Positions 1 to 7,584 of a stretch of DNA of 10,824 nucleotides are shown one piece after another; position 1 is the first letter of the stretch, and each line of letters begins with the position of its first letter. Made by a program: the position numbers and the translations under genes. Origin of the DNA: Candidatus Omnitrophica bacterium CG02_land_8_20_14_3_00__42_8. Its GTDB lineage: Bacteria; Omnitrophota; Gorgyraeia; Gorgyraeales; Gorgyraeaceae. The notes under the pieces were generated by a model that saw nothing but the letters and a program-made list of their open reading frames with translations, did not search any database and had not been told where the DNA came from. The stretch lies in assembly GCA_002780805.1 (NCBI GenBank), contig PEUD01000079.1, positions 1 through 10,824 of the forward strand, in the 5' to 3' direction.

Positions 1-1
1 T

Positions 2-79
2 GCTCCAAACAATGCGTCTCGTCAGAGTTCTTCTAAAGTTGAATTGTTATTTAATATGATACAGTTTAAAAATAGATAA
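2..79 (+). CDS. Possible C-terminal tail of an upstream gene (partial)
   Basis: Frame 2 stays open from the left edge to a TAA at 77-79 and encodes 25 residues, beginning APNNASRQSSS and ending in the alternating hydrophobic/polar stretch KVELLFNMIQFKNR. The stop lies 8 bp before the -35 box of the promoter at 88, which is a sensible place for a gene to end. The tail could be the last beta-strand of a protein, but it is too short to name. Frame 1 also has a short open tail, ending at 34-36, so the frame choice is a judgement and this could be non-coding. Confidence 0.3.
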   Translation, partial: APNNASRQSSSKVELLFNMIQFKNR

Positions 80-150
80 AAAAAGTATTGACAAATAGTT
101 TAATATCTGGTATGCTTTTCTTAATAGTCTTATAAAAAACTGAACTGTTA
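40..150 (+). promoter_or_regulatory. Repeated TGAAYTGTTA motif around the promoter (possible operator)
   Basis: TGAATTGTTA at 40-49 and TGAACTGTTA at 141-150 match in 9 of 10 positions and lie on either side of the promoter, about 101 bp apart. A degenerate inverted version, ATACAGTTTA, lies at 59-68. Together they could be half-sites for a regulator, with one site near -83 and one about 20 nt downstream of the predicted transcription start. The region is AT-rich, so chance similarity is possible. Confidence 0.25.
88..116 (+). promoter_or_regulatory. Sigma70-type promoter of the polysaccharide operon
   Basis: A perfect -35 hexamer TTGACA (88-93) is followed by a 17-bp spacer and the -10 hexamer TATGCT (111-116, 4 of 6 matches to TATAAT). 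A TG at 108-109 gives an extended -10. The start of transcription would fall near 122-124, leaving a leader of about 46 nt before the ATG at 169. It is the best promoter-like match I found in the window and may drive most of the genes downstream, since all share its strand. Confidence 0.75.
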
Positions 151-168
151 CAAAAAATGAGGTAAAAG

Positions 169-1341
169 ATGAGAAGAGTATATCAGATTGTCATTATTTT
201 TTCTTTCCTTTCAGGAATAATATTCCCCAGCCATTTATTATACGCCGCAGATGAGACAACCATGCCTTCTGAAGCCAAGATATCTCCATGGGGCGAAATC
301 AAACTTCAATACGATGATAATGTTTTCTTGAGCTCAAGTAATGAAAAAGAGGACTTTATAGTAACTCTTACACCAGGGGTAACGGCATATCTGCCTATAA
401 GCGACAACATGCTCACCTTTGATTACCACGTGGATTTTAATAAATTTTTAGACAATTCGTCACAGGATGCCGCAAACCAGCATGCCTATGGCGGCCTGGA
501 CTTGAACTGGCGTGATGTTACCTTTAATATATATGATCAATTCGACCATGTATTTGAAAGGCCAAGCATTGAAGATACCAGCAGGATTAAAAGGGATGAT
601 AACCGGACAGGCATTACCGCAAAAGTCCAGAAAGACAGGCTGGGGATACAACTGGGTTATGAGAACTTCACGCGGGATTATAAAGATCCTGCTTATACAG
701 GCTTTGACAGGACAGACAATACCTACTCTTTAATGCTCACGCACCAGGCCTTTGCCAAGACAAAGCTTCTTTTTGAATACGACTTTGCGCAGATCAGGTA
801 TGAAGAATCCACTCTTTCGGATCTAGACTACCACCAGTTTCTTGCCGGGGCGATCGGCAACTTGACAGACAAGACAACCGCCACGATAAAGGCGGGTTAC
901 CAGTTCAGAAACTACGAACAGGCAAGCCAGACAGATTTCAACTCACCTGTAATTTACGGGGATATTGTGCATAGATTTTCAGATAAAGACGCTCTCAAGC
1001 TTTCATTCTACAAGACAGCATATGAATCTACATACCTTCCCAACAATTATTACGAGGTTGGAAATATATCCGGCACATACGACCATTATCTTACCCCTAA
1101 ATTATTGGGCTTTCTCACAGGGATATATCAGGATCATTTGTATCCCAGGGAGGCCACAGAGGATAGCGTGACTCAGAAAAGGAAGGATAGGTATTACTCG
1201 CTCGGCGCAGGGCTTAAGTATTACCTGCAGAAATGGCTGACCCTGACCTTACAGGCAGAGCACGTCATAAGGGATTCTAATTTCAGCGTATTCGATTATA
1301 ATCAGAATTTAGTAACATTCAGCGCAAAAGCAATTTTTTAA
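169..1341 (+). CDS. Outer-membrane beta-barrel protein of an exopolysaccharide locus
   Basis: This 390-residue protein has an N-terminal signal peptide: RR at residues 2-3, a hydrophobic stretch at about 4-25, and a likely cleavage near LYA-AD at residues 26-27. The mature part is rich in alternating polar/aromatic strands with Tyr and Phe (for example YSLMLTHQ and LTLTLQAEHV), and it ends in Phe (LVTFSAKAIF), the usual C-terminal signal for outer-membrane insertion. This resembles the barrel proteins (BBP2/OMP beta-barrel type) found beside Wza and Wzc genes in exosortase-type polysaccharide loci. It may act as an outer-membrane channel or anchor for the polymer, which is inference. The start is supported by GAGG at 159-162, six bases before the ATG, and by the signal peptide. 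It is the first gene after the promoter at 88-116. Confidence 0.8.
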   Translation: MRRVYQIVIIFSFLSGIIFPSHLLYAADETTMPSEAKISPWGEIKLQYDDNVFLSSSNEKEDFIVTLTPGVTAYLPISDNMLTFDYHVDFNKFLDNSSQDAANQHAYGGLDLNWRDVTFNIYDQFDHVFERPSIEDTSRIKRDDNRTGITAKVQKDRLGIQLGYENFTRDYKDPAYTGFDRTDNTYSLMLTHQAFAKTKLLFEYDFAQIRYEESTLSDLDYHQFLAGAIGNLTDKTTATIKAGYQFRNYEQASQTDFNSPVIYGDIVHRFSDKDALKLSFYKTAYESTYLPNNYYEVGNISGTYDHYLTPKLLGFLTGIYQDHLYPREATEDSVTQKRKDRYYSLGAGLKYYLQKWLTLTLQAEHVIRDSNFSVFDYNQNLVTFSAKAIF

Positions 1342-1348
1342 AATAATC

Positions 1349-2041
1349 ATGCATACTAATACAAACGCACTAAATAACTTGTCATTGCGAGGGAGCGATA
1401 GCGACCGAAGCAATCTCAAAAACGGGATTGCTTCGCCTTCAGCTCGCAATGACATTAATTGCGTTCGTATTAAAAGAGGATTATACCTGTTGATATTACT
1501 TTTAATTTTTACGTTCAGCCCTGTCTCTATTTATTGCGAGGAGTATAAGATAGAGACAGGCGATGTCGTAGCTGTAACCGTATACGAACAGCCTGATCTT
1601 TCAACAAAGGCAAGGCTGGATTCGACCGGGGAAATAACATTTCCATTAATAGGGAATGTCCAGATAGGCGGGCTTAGCGTTAACGAGGCAGTAAAGAAGA
1701 TAACATCTTTATTGGAAAAGGATTACCTGGTTAACCCGCAGGTCAGTATTTTCATAGAAGAATATCATCCCAAGAAGGTCTTTGTTATGGGTTTTGTGAA
1801 TAAGCCGGGCGAGTATGAATTATTTAAAGACAGGCCTACCACAGTGCTGGAGGCAATAACAATGGCAGGCGGATTTAAACAAGGCGCGGCCCAGAATGGG
1901 ACAAAGATAATAAGAAAAGAAGGCAGCGGCCAGGCAACCATACCAGTGAAGATAACAGATATAATGCAGAAAGGCAGGCAGGAAGAGAATATTGCTTTAA
2001 AGCCAGGCGATGTTATATTTGTCCCGGAAAGCTTCTTCTAA
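1349..2041 (+). CDS. Wza-family polysaccharide export protein (Poly_export + SLBB)
   Basis: Periplasmic/outer-membrane polysaccharide export protein. With the ATG at 1349 it has 230 residues. The conserved part begins at YKIETGDVVAVTVYEQPDL (about residue 66) with the Poly_export signature, including GEITFPLIGNVQIGGLSVNEA. An SLBB segment follows (KVFVMGFVNKPGEYEL, then TVLEAITMAGGF), and the protein ends in LKPGDVIFVPES. A hydrophobic signal segment spans about residues 45-61. Cys63 (SIYC-EE) does not fit a normal lipobox. The start is uncertain. The ATG at 1349 has no visible ribosome binding site, and residues 11-35 are translated from a palindromic repeat. An alternative TTG at 1490 has AGAGGA at 1475-1480 with a 9-nt gap, but it would leave a signal peptide without positive charge, while R40, K42 and R43 upstream would suit one. 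The family call is firm; the N-terminus is not. A 17-bp gap separates it from the Wzc-like gene. Confidence 0.88.
   Translation: MHTNTNALNNLSLRGSDSDRSNLKNGIASPSARNDINCVRIKRGLYLLILLLIFTFSPVSIYCEEYKIETGDVVAVTVYEQPDLSTKARLDSTGEITFPLIGNVQIGGLSVNEAVKKITSLLEKDYLVNPQVSIFIEEYHPKKVFVMGFVNKPGEYELFKDRPTTVLEAITMAGGFKQGAAQNGTKIIRKEGSGQATIPVKITDIMQKGRQEENIALKPGDVIFVPESFF
1357..1472 (+). repeat. Outer inverted repeat enclosing repeat copy 1
   Basis: Bases 1357-1375 pair with 1454-1472 in 16 of 19 positions; the outer 13 (TAATACAAACGCA against TGCGTTCGTATTA) match in 12. The 73-bp repeat fills almost all of the space between, with only five unpaired bases (1376-1380) on the left. The whole 116-nt stretch can therefore fold as one long interrupted hairpin, ending two bases before the AGAGGA at 1475-1480. 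It may be an older palindrome that received the repeat, or a longer version of the same element. Confidence 0.75.
1381..1453 (+). repeat. Palindromic repeat, copy 1 (GTCATTGCGAG family)
   Basis: The 73-bp element has perfect terminal inverted repeats, GTCATTGCGAG (1381-1391) and CTCGCAATGAC (1443-1453). Nested inside is a perfect 10-bp palindrome, CGAAGCAATC (1406-1415) and GATTGCTTCG (1426-1435). Copy 2 at 10477-10561 shares the ends and the inner palindrome in the same orientation. From memory, this is a small non-autonomous repeat common in many environmental bacterial genomes, comparable to REP/MITE elements. It carries no gene of its own. I see no target-site duplication next to the ends. 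Confidence 0.9.
1475..1492 (+). promoter_or_regulatory. Ribosome binding site with alternative TTG start for the Wza-like gene
   Basis: AGAGGA (1475-1480) stands nine bases ahead of an in-frame TTG (1490-1492, codon 48 counting from the ATG at 1349). It is the only good Shine-Dalgarno match near the 5' end of this gene and follows the long hairpin directly. Starting here would give about 183 residues and would leave the repeat untranslated. The weak point is that the resulting signal sequence would have no positively charged residue before its hydrophobic core. Confidence 0.4.
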
Positions 2042-2058
2042 TAAAAAGAGAGCTACTT

Positions 2059-4140
2059 ATGTTTTTCCAATCTGAAAAAGGCCAAAAGGATATTCACCTG
2101 AAAAATTATCTTTTTATATTATTTAACAGGAAATGGATCGTCATAAGTTTTTTCTTTATAATAGTGACCACCATTACCATAGCCACCTTTATGCAAAAAA
2201 ATGTGTACCGCGCCGCAGCCACTGTGATAGTGGACGCGGAAAGTCCTGATGTGCTGTCAGTAAAAGATATCGTGAAATTGGGCGAATCCAATTATTTCGC
2301 ATATAAGGATTACATTGAGACCCAGCAGGAGATAATAAGGTCCAGACGCACGGCGCACAAGGTTATGAAAAACCTGGGCTTAAAAGACAGGACGGAATTT
2401 ATCAGATCAAAGGACCCTCTCGAAACCCTCCTCAAGAAACTCCGCGTTGAGCTTGTAAGGGGCACTAGGATATTAAAAATAAACGCAGATGACAATGACC
2501 CTGTCCAGGCATGCCGCATTGCGAATGAGTTTGCCAATGTGTACGTGGACTCAAATATAGCATTAAAGATGCGGACCTCGAACGAGGCAGAAGACTGGCT
2601 GAAGAAAGAGGTGGATAAGCAAAAGACAAAGGTCAGGGAAGCTGAGTTCATGCTGCAGTCTTATAAGGAGAAGAACGACATAATATCAATAGAAAATAAG
2701 GAAAACATCATAAACGACAGCCTTATCAGCATGAATGCCAGCTATCTGGCCGCGCAGAAAAAAAGGGTAAGCTCGGAGACCACATACAAGAGCCTGGTAG
2801 ACGGCGGAGGAAAGCTTAATTTAGACCGGCTCCCGACCATCCTTACAGACAATGATATTTTAAAGGAGCTCAAAAAGGAATACCTGAAACAAGAGGCCCT
2901 GCTGGTCGAATACAAAAAAGTCTATAAGGACAAACACCCTAAGATGGCAAGGCTTTTCGAGAATATGGATTATATTAAATCCCGCATAAAGACAGAGGTG
3001 GAAAACGAATATAATTACGCAAAGGAAGAAGAGGCAAAGTTCAAAAAGATGCTGGAGACGCAGAAGAATGAGCTGCTCGCGCTGGAAAGAAAGGTGATAG
3101 ACTACAACGCATTGAAAAGGGAGTTAGAGACGAATGAGCGTGTGCTCGATATTGTCCTTAACAGGTTAAAAGAAACGTCTATATCAAGCCAGGTGCAGAC
3201 GAATAATATAAGGGTCCAGGACCTCGCAGATGTCCCTAAAAAGCCAATCAAACCCAGGAAAAAACTGAATATCGCTTTTGCAGTCGTGATGGGCCTGGCA
3301 GGAGGCATAGGTCTCGCGTTTTTCAGGGAATATATGGACACAACTATCAAGGACCCTGATGAAATAGCAGGCCTGCTTCAGATACCTGTCCTGGGCTCTG
3401 TTCCCAGGGTGAGGGTCGACGGCATATCCATAAAGCAGGAAACAGATATAGACCGCATTGTCGAAAAGGACTCGGCTTCCCTTGTCGCAGAGGCATACCG
3501 CTCTATCAGGACAAGCCTTTTGTTCTCATTGGAAGATTCACGCTCGGCAAAGAGTATCGTAATTACAAGTTCCCTGCCGCGGGAAGGCAAGACCGTCACT
3601 TCTGTAAATCTAAGCACCATGATAGCCAACAGTGGCGAGAAGGTGCTGCTCGTGGACGCTGATATGCGGAAGTCGCGGCTGCATACCATCTTTAATATGG
3701 ATAACCAGACAGGCCTTTCGCAGTTTCTTATGGGAGAAAAGGGGCTGATAGATATCATTAACCCTACAGCCGTAGATAATCTTTACATTGTTACGTCCGG
3801 AAAAAGCACCCATAAGCCTGCAGAGCTCTTATCCTCGAGTAACATGAAGCTTTTTTTAGAACAGGCAGGGGGCCAATTTTCAAAGATAATATTCGACACG
3901 CCTCCGGTATGCCTTGTTACAGATGCCGCAATACTCTCGAGCATCTGCACGGGGACCGTCTTGATAGCCGAGGGCTCCAGGGCAACAAGGGAGCTTTTGA
4001 AGAGGTCAAAGGAAATTTTAGGTAAAGTGGACGCAAGGATGCTCGGAGTTATAGTAAATAATATTTCCATGGTGAGAGACGGTTATTATTACCCTCAGTA
4101 TTATTATGGCAGGTATTATGTGCCATCTCGCAGTAAATAG
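2059..4140 (+). CDS. Wzc-like chain-length regulator fused to a BY-tyrosine autokinase
   Basis: Inner-membrane protein of 693 residues that controls polymer length and export. The N-terminal Wzz domain starts with a membrane segment (about 27-45), then a long periplasmic coiled-coil region (about 180-375) with a GNVR-like end, a Pro/Lys-rich motif (KPIKPRKK, 395-402) and a second membrane segment (about 404-422). The cytoplasmic kinase follows: Walker A SSLPREGKT (504-512, K511), Walker A' KVLLVDADMR (528-537, D533 and D535) and Walker B KIIFDTPP (609-616, D613). The C-terminus holds eight tyrosines between 676 and 687, the usual autophosphorylation cluster. All catalytic motifs are intact. 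It is the single-chain (proteobacterial) type, not the split type of Firmicutes. A moderate AGAGAG (2047-2052) precedes the ATG by six bases. No matching low-molecular-weight phosphatase gene lies in the window. Confidence 0.95.
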   Translation: MFFQSEKGQKDIHLKNYLFILFNRKWIVISFFFIIVTTITIATFMQKNVYRAAATVIVDAESPDVLSVKDIVKLGESNYFAYKDYIETQQEIIRSRRTAHKVMKNLGLKDRTEFIRSKDPLETLLKKLRVELVRGTRILKINADDNDPVQACRIANEFANVYVDSNIALKMRTSNEAEDWLKKEVDKQKTKVREAEFMLQSYKEKNDIISIENKENIINDSLISMNASYLAAQKKRVSSETTYKSLVDGGGKLNLDRLPTILTDNDILKELKKEYLKQEALLVEYKKVYKDKHPKMARLFENMDYIKSRIKTEVENEYNYAKEEEAKFKKMLETQKNELLALERKVIDYNALKRELETNERVLDIVLNRLKETSISSQVQTNNIRVQDLADVPKKPIKPRKKLNIAFAVVMGLAGGIGLAFFREYMDTTIKDPDEIAGLLQIPVLGSVPRVRVDGISIKQETDIDRIVEKDSASLVAEAYRSIRTSLLFSLEDSRSAKSIVITSSLPREGKTVTSVNLSTMIANSGEKVLLVDADMRKSRLHTIFNMDNQTGLSQFLMGEKGLIDIINPTAVDNLYIVTSGKSTHKPAELLSSSNMKLFLEQAGGQFSKIIFDTPPVCLVTDAAILSSICTGTVLIAEGSRATRELLKRSKEILGKVDARMLGVIVNNISMVRDGYYYPQYYYGRYYVPSRSK

Positions 4141-4252
4141 CAAAGAATAGAAAACCAAGAAATAATCAAGGAAAATTATAAGAGAGATTTTAGCATAAAC
4201 TGCTTAAAAAAACTTAAAATTAATTAATATCGAAAAATAAGGAGAATCCAGA
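4141..4252 (+). other. AT-rich intergenic gap before the HTH-HD-GYP gene
   Basis: This 112-bp non-coding stretch is the longest gap between genes inside the block. It is very AT-rich, especially at 4205-4230, and ends with a strong TAAGGAG (4238-4244) eight bases before the ATG at 4253. A secondary promoter could sit here, but I see no clear -35/-10 pair. A small imperfect hairpin (TTTTAGCA at 4188-4195 with TGCT at 4201-4204) has no following T-run, so I do not call it a terminator. Confidence 0.5.
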
Positions 4253-5026
4253 ATGAAGGATAGAATCGGGACAGAGACCTATTTTACGCCGAAACAGGCA
4301 GCCGGCTATTTTAACCTCAGTCTTTCAACAATAAAAAATTATATCTATGCAGGAAGGTTAAAGACGCTTATAACGCCCGGAGGCCACCACAGGATAAGCA
4401 AGTCCGAGCTCCTGACTATGTTAGAAGGGGGCAATGACGCGCCTGAAAACTCTGGCAGGGACGGGCATCTGATAAAGCTGTGCTGTAACGCGTTGTTAAA
4501 TACATTCAAGCTGCTTGGCAACCCGGGCAATTATTTTCTCATTCATGCCAGGAGCGTGTCAAAGATCAGCGGCGCTATTTCAAAGGCAATGGGGCTGACA
4601 AAAAAAGAAATAGAAGAGACAGCCATGACAGGCCTTGTCCATGACATAGGCCATATAGGCATAGAGAGGCGCGTTATTTTAAAAGAGGGGACGCTTACGC
4701 CTCAGGAATATGAGTTGATAAAGAGCCATCCTGTAATCGGGTACGAGGTGATAAACTCCATCGATCAGATAAAGGATATTGCAGGCGCAGTCAGACAGCA
4801 CCATGAGAGGATCGACGGCTCAGGCTATCCAGCAGGCCTCAGCGGCAATAATATCCATAAGGCGGCGCGCATAATCTCGATTGCCGAGGCATATGATTCA
4901 ATGGTCTCGGAGCATTCCTATAAAAGGCCTGTTTCAAAGGAAGCGGCTATAGCCGAGCTTATGCATAACAGAGGCGGCCAGTTTGACGCTGAAATAGTCG
5001 AGGTATTTGTAAAAATGAATCCATGA
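4253..5026 (+). CDS. HTH (MerR/excisionase-type) DNA-binding domain fused to an HD-GYP domain
   Basis: The protein has 257 residues. Residues 10-57 form a MerR/excisionase-type helix-turn-helix (YFTPKQAAGYFNLSLSTIKN, then GGHHRISKSELLTML). Residues about 95-257 are an HD-GYP domain: H98, HD at 130-131, H159, HHE at 183-185, DGSGYP at 188-193, and the tail IAEAYDSM...KRPVSKEAA. HD-GYP enzymes hydrolyse cyclic di-GMP using a metal centre held by these His and Asp residues, all of which are present. The usual HDIGK reads HDIGH here (H134), so activity or metal use may differ. There is no receiver domain and no membrane segment, so it is likely a soluble DNA-binding protein whose activity or binding is linked to cyclic di-GMP (inference). 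The start is set by TAAGGAG at 4238-4244. Its stop overlaps the next start in an ATGA, which implies translational coupling to the polymerase gene. Confidence 0.9.
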   Translation: MKDRIGTETYFTPKQAAGYFNLSLSTIKNYIYAGRLKTLITPGGHHRISKSELLTMLEGGNDAPENSGRDGHLIKLCCNALLNTFKLLGNPGNYFLIHARSVSKISGAISKAMGLTKKEIEETAMTGLVHDIGHIGIERRVILKEGTLTPQEYELIKSHPVIGYEVINSIDQIKDIAGAVRQHHERIDGSGYPAGLSGNNIHKAARIISIAEAYDSMVSEHSYKRPVSKEAAIAELMHNRGGQFDAEIVEVFVKMNP

Positions 5027-7581
5027 TAAAACTACTGCTCGGCCTAATATTAATATTTGCCCCGTTATTAAGAGGCGCAGTAATGCCGCAGGTATTCATA
5101 CCTATATATATAGTAGTACTGACAACGCTGCTCCTTGGCATATTCAAGGTATTTTCTTCTAAAGAGGTTATTGTAAGGCGGACAAGCCTGGATATACCGC
5201 TGTTATTTATGCTGATTGTCTACGCAGCAGCAATGATTAATTCCAGGTATGTGTATGGGTCAATTATGGAGCTGGCAAGGCTCATGACCCTGGCGTGCAT
5301 TTTTTATACAGTTATAAATTTCGTAAGAGAGGAGCAGGATATAAAAAAGATATTGAACCTGGTCCTGATATCAGCCGGCCTTATTGCCCTCGCAGGCATA
5401 ATGCAGTATATGGGGGCAGTTAATAAATCCTGGTGGGACAACTCCAGGTTCCTTTCGGCCGCATTTGTGAACCATAACCATTTTGCAGGATATATGGAAC
5501 TGGCCATACCGCTTTCAATAGGTATGGTTTTATTGGAAAGGGACTTAGCCAAAAAGGCCTTTTATGCGTATATATTTTTGATACTCACCACGGCATTTTT
5601 GCTTTCAATGTCCAGGGGCGGATGGCTTTCCCTTTCAATCTCATTGGCGTTTATGGCTGTAGTAATATTTAAAAGAGGCAGGACAAGGCTCATCATATTG
5701 ATGACAGTTTTATTTCTCGCCACGCTTACGATATTTGTATTTAACACCGTGGATTTGAGCTTGTTGTTCAGGAGGATTTCAAGTTACAGGGAGCTAGATT
5801 TTTCAGGGAGGCTTGAGATATGGAAGGGCACATTAGACATGATAAAAGGCCATCCTTTTCTTGGCGCAGGCCCGGGCACATTTATATATAATTTCCCGAG
5901 ATACAGGCCCGCAGGGCTTAATATGCTTATAAATTACAGCCATAATGACTATCTGCAGGTGGCTTCTGAAACAGGGATAGCCGGGTTAGGAGCAATGGTT
6001 TTCATTATATGGGGTATAGTAAAAAAAGGCCTTAATACACACTATACAGCAAAGACGCCTTTCAAGGTATGGTTTTCCATTTCGATTGTTACAGGTATTC
6101 TGGCTATGGCTATACATGGCATAGGGGATTTTAACTTTTATATCCCGTCAAACGCTATTTTATTCACAGTATTTTCAGCCCTTATATTCAATATAAATTC
6201 AGTTAAGGAAAAGGGCATCAGGGTGGTTGTGCTGCGGCCAGCGCCTTTTGCCTATGGATTTTTAAAATCAGGCATGGCGTTAATAATTATCCTGTCAATA
6301 TTTTTTATGAGCGCGTGTCTTGCCGGCGAGGCATATTACATCGCATCGGAAAAAGCCGCAGCAAAGAATGACCTGGACAGGGCAGAGCTGTGCATGAACC
6401 GCTCGATAAGCCTATGCCCATTCAATTATTTATACCCTTATAAACTGGCAGGGCTATACAGTAAAAAGGCAGGTATTTCCGATGACCCTGTAAAGTATCT
6501 TAAGAAAGCGGTGTCCGCCTATAAAAAGGCGCTAAGCTTGAACAGCATTGACAGCTGGGTGTGGATAGGGCTGGCAGACGCGTATTACAGGCTTTATAAA
6601 GAGCTGCCTTTAGATTACGGGCTTAAGGAGCTCGCAGGCTCAAGCTACGGCACAGCCCTGGAATTAGACCCTTTGAACTCGTATTATCTAAAGGCATTCG
6701 CCGGATTTTTATTGAATTCAGGGAACCAGGATTTATCAGGGTTAATGTATAAAAAGGCGTCAGAGGTTATGTCAAGGTCAATGACCCTGTCATCGTTTTC
6801 AAGGTCTTTTATAGATAAGGATAAATACGCGGACATGGCTGAGCTCAGTTTTAGGGCAGGCAGTATAGACAAGGCAGCGGCGCTCTATAAAATGGCAGAA
6901 CAGTTTGGCAGTCAGGACGCGGCCCTGGGCCAGATGCGCTGTTATATGAAAATATCCAATATGAAAAAGGCAATGGAAAGCTACAGGAAGGCAGGGTATT
7001 CCCGGAAGAATAAGTCCGTATTATTTTCTGCGATAGCAGGCTATTGTTTATCAAAAGGCATGGACAGGACCGCAGAAAGATTTTCAGGGATGGCTATACA
7101 GCTTGATCCGTCCAATCCTGAAGGCTATGGATTGAGATATAAGATATACAGGAAAAAAGACGGCTATGGCTATCCTGCGGAAGAGATAAAAAAGATAATA
7201 GGTTTTAACAGCATGGCGTTAACCAGCAGAGTAATCACTCCGGAGGCATTCAAACTGGCATTTGATATAAAAGAAGGCCTTTGCAGGGAAGGCAGTATAT
7301 GCAGGGATATTGTTTTGCCTGCGGGCATATATGAGATCAGTATCAACGCGAAAGGGAAAGAGGCGGATGATATATGGCCGCATATGCTGGTCAGGTTAAA
7401 TGGCATGGATATTATGGACGGCCATGTGGACAGAGGCGATTGGAGGCATTACTCAGGCATCGCGGTCACGGATTATCCTGTGAACACATTAGAGATAATA
7501 TACAACAATGATTATTATGACCCTGAGACCATGGAAGACAGGAACCTGTATATAGATGGGGTTGAATTGAGGGCGCTGTAG
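5023..7581 (+). CDS. O-antigen polymerase/ligase (Wzy_C) with TPRs and a CBM-like C-terminus
   Basis: Large inner-membrane protein of 852 residues, about twice the length of a plain Wzy/WaaL. Residues 1-425 carry about a dozen hydrophobic helices and the family motifs: NHNHFAGY (150-157), GRLEIW (262-267), HPFLGAGPGTF (277-287) and SHNDYLQVASETG (306-318), with the conserved His at 307. After a last membrane helix (about 418-434) come TPR-like helical repeats (about 440-700), for example KKAVSAYKKALSLNSIDSWV. Residues about 715-852 look like a beta-sandwich ending NNDYYDPETMEDRNLYIDGV (828-847), which resembles the xylan-binding, calcium-dependent CBM60 pattern. It would join or transfer lipid-linked glycan units at the periplasmic face, with the tail perhaps binding the glycan. 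Whether it is a polymerase or a ligase cannot be told from sequence. It is coupled to the HD-GYP gene by a 4-nt overlap. Confidence 0.9.
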   Translation: MIKLLLGLILIFAPLLRGAVMPQVFIPIYIVVLTTLLLGIFKVFSSKEVIVRRTSLDIPLLFMLIVYAAAMINSRYVYGSIMELARLMTLACIFYTVINFVREEQDIKKILNLVLISAGLIALAGIMQYMGAVNKSWWDNSRFLSAAFVNHNHFAGYMELAIPLSIGMVLLERDLAKKAFYAYIFLILTTAFLLSMSRGGWLSLSISLAFMAVVIFKRGRTRLIILMTVLFLATLTIFVFNTVDLSLLFRRISSYRELDFSGRLEIWKGTLDMIKGHPFLGAGPGTFIYNFPRYRPAGLNMLINYSHNDYLQVASETGIAGLGAMVFIIWGIVKKGLNTHYTAKTPFKVWFSISIVTGILAMAIHGIGDFNFYIPSNAILFTVFSALIFNINSVKEKGIRVVVLRPAPFAYGFLKSGMALIIILSIFFMSACLAGEAYYIASEKAAAKNDLDRAELCMNRSISLCPFNYLYPYKLAGLYSKKAGISDDPVKYLKKAVSAYKKALSLNSIDSWVWIGLADAYYRLYKELPLDYGLKELAGSSYGTALELDPLNSYYLKAFAGFLLNSGNQDLSGLMYKKASEVMSRSMTLSSFSRSFIDKDKYADMAELSFRAGSIDKAAALYKMAEQFGSQDAALGQMRCYMKISNMKKAMESYRKAGYSRKNKSVLFSAIAGYCLSKGMDRTAERFSGMAIQLDPSNPEGYGLRYKIYRKKDGYGYPAEEIKKIIGFNSMALTSRVITPEAFKLAFDIKEGLCREGSICRDIVLPAGIYEISINAKGKEADDIWPHMLVRLNGMDIMDGHVDRGDWRHYSGIAVTDYPVNTLEIIYNNDYYDPETMEDRNLYIDGVELRAL

Positions 7582-7584
7582 TAA

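Noticed and set aside
1381..1453. CRISPR-like repeat or attachment site
   Set aside because: There are only two copies in the window, far apart, each a self-contained palindrome, with no spacers, cas genes or integrase.
1538..1546. Lipoprotein signal in the Wza-like protein at Cys63
   Set aside because: The residues before the Cys are SIY, which do not fit the lipobox consensus with a small residue at -1, so lipidation is not supported.
3378..4070. Several minus-strand open frames opposite the kinase domain
   Set aside because: They are shadows of the BY-kinase gene, whose motifs are intact in the plus frame.
4188..4210. Possible terminator hairpin after the Wzc-like gene
   Set aside because: The stem is short and imperfect, AT-rich, and followed by an A-run rather than a T-run on the coding strand.
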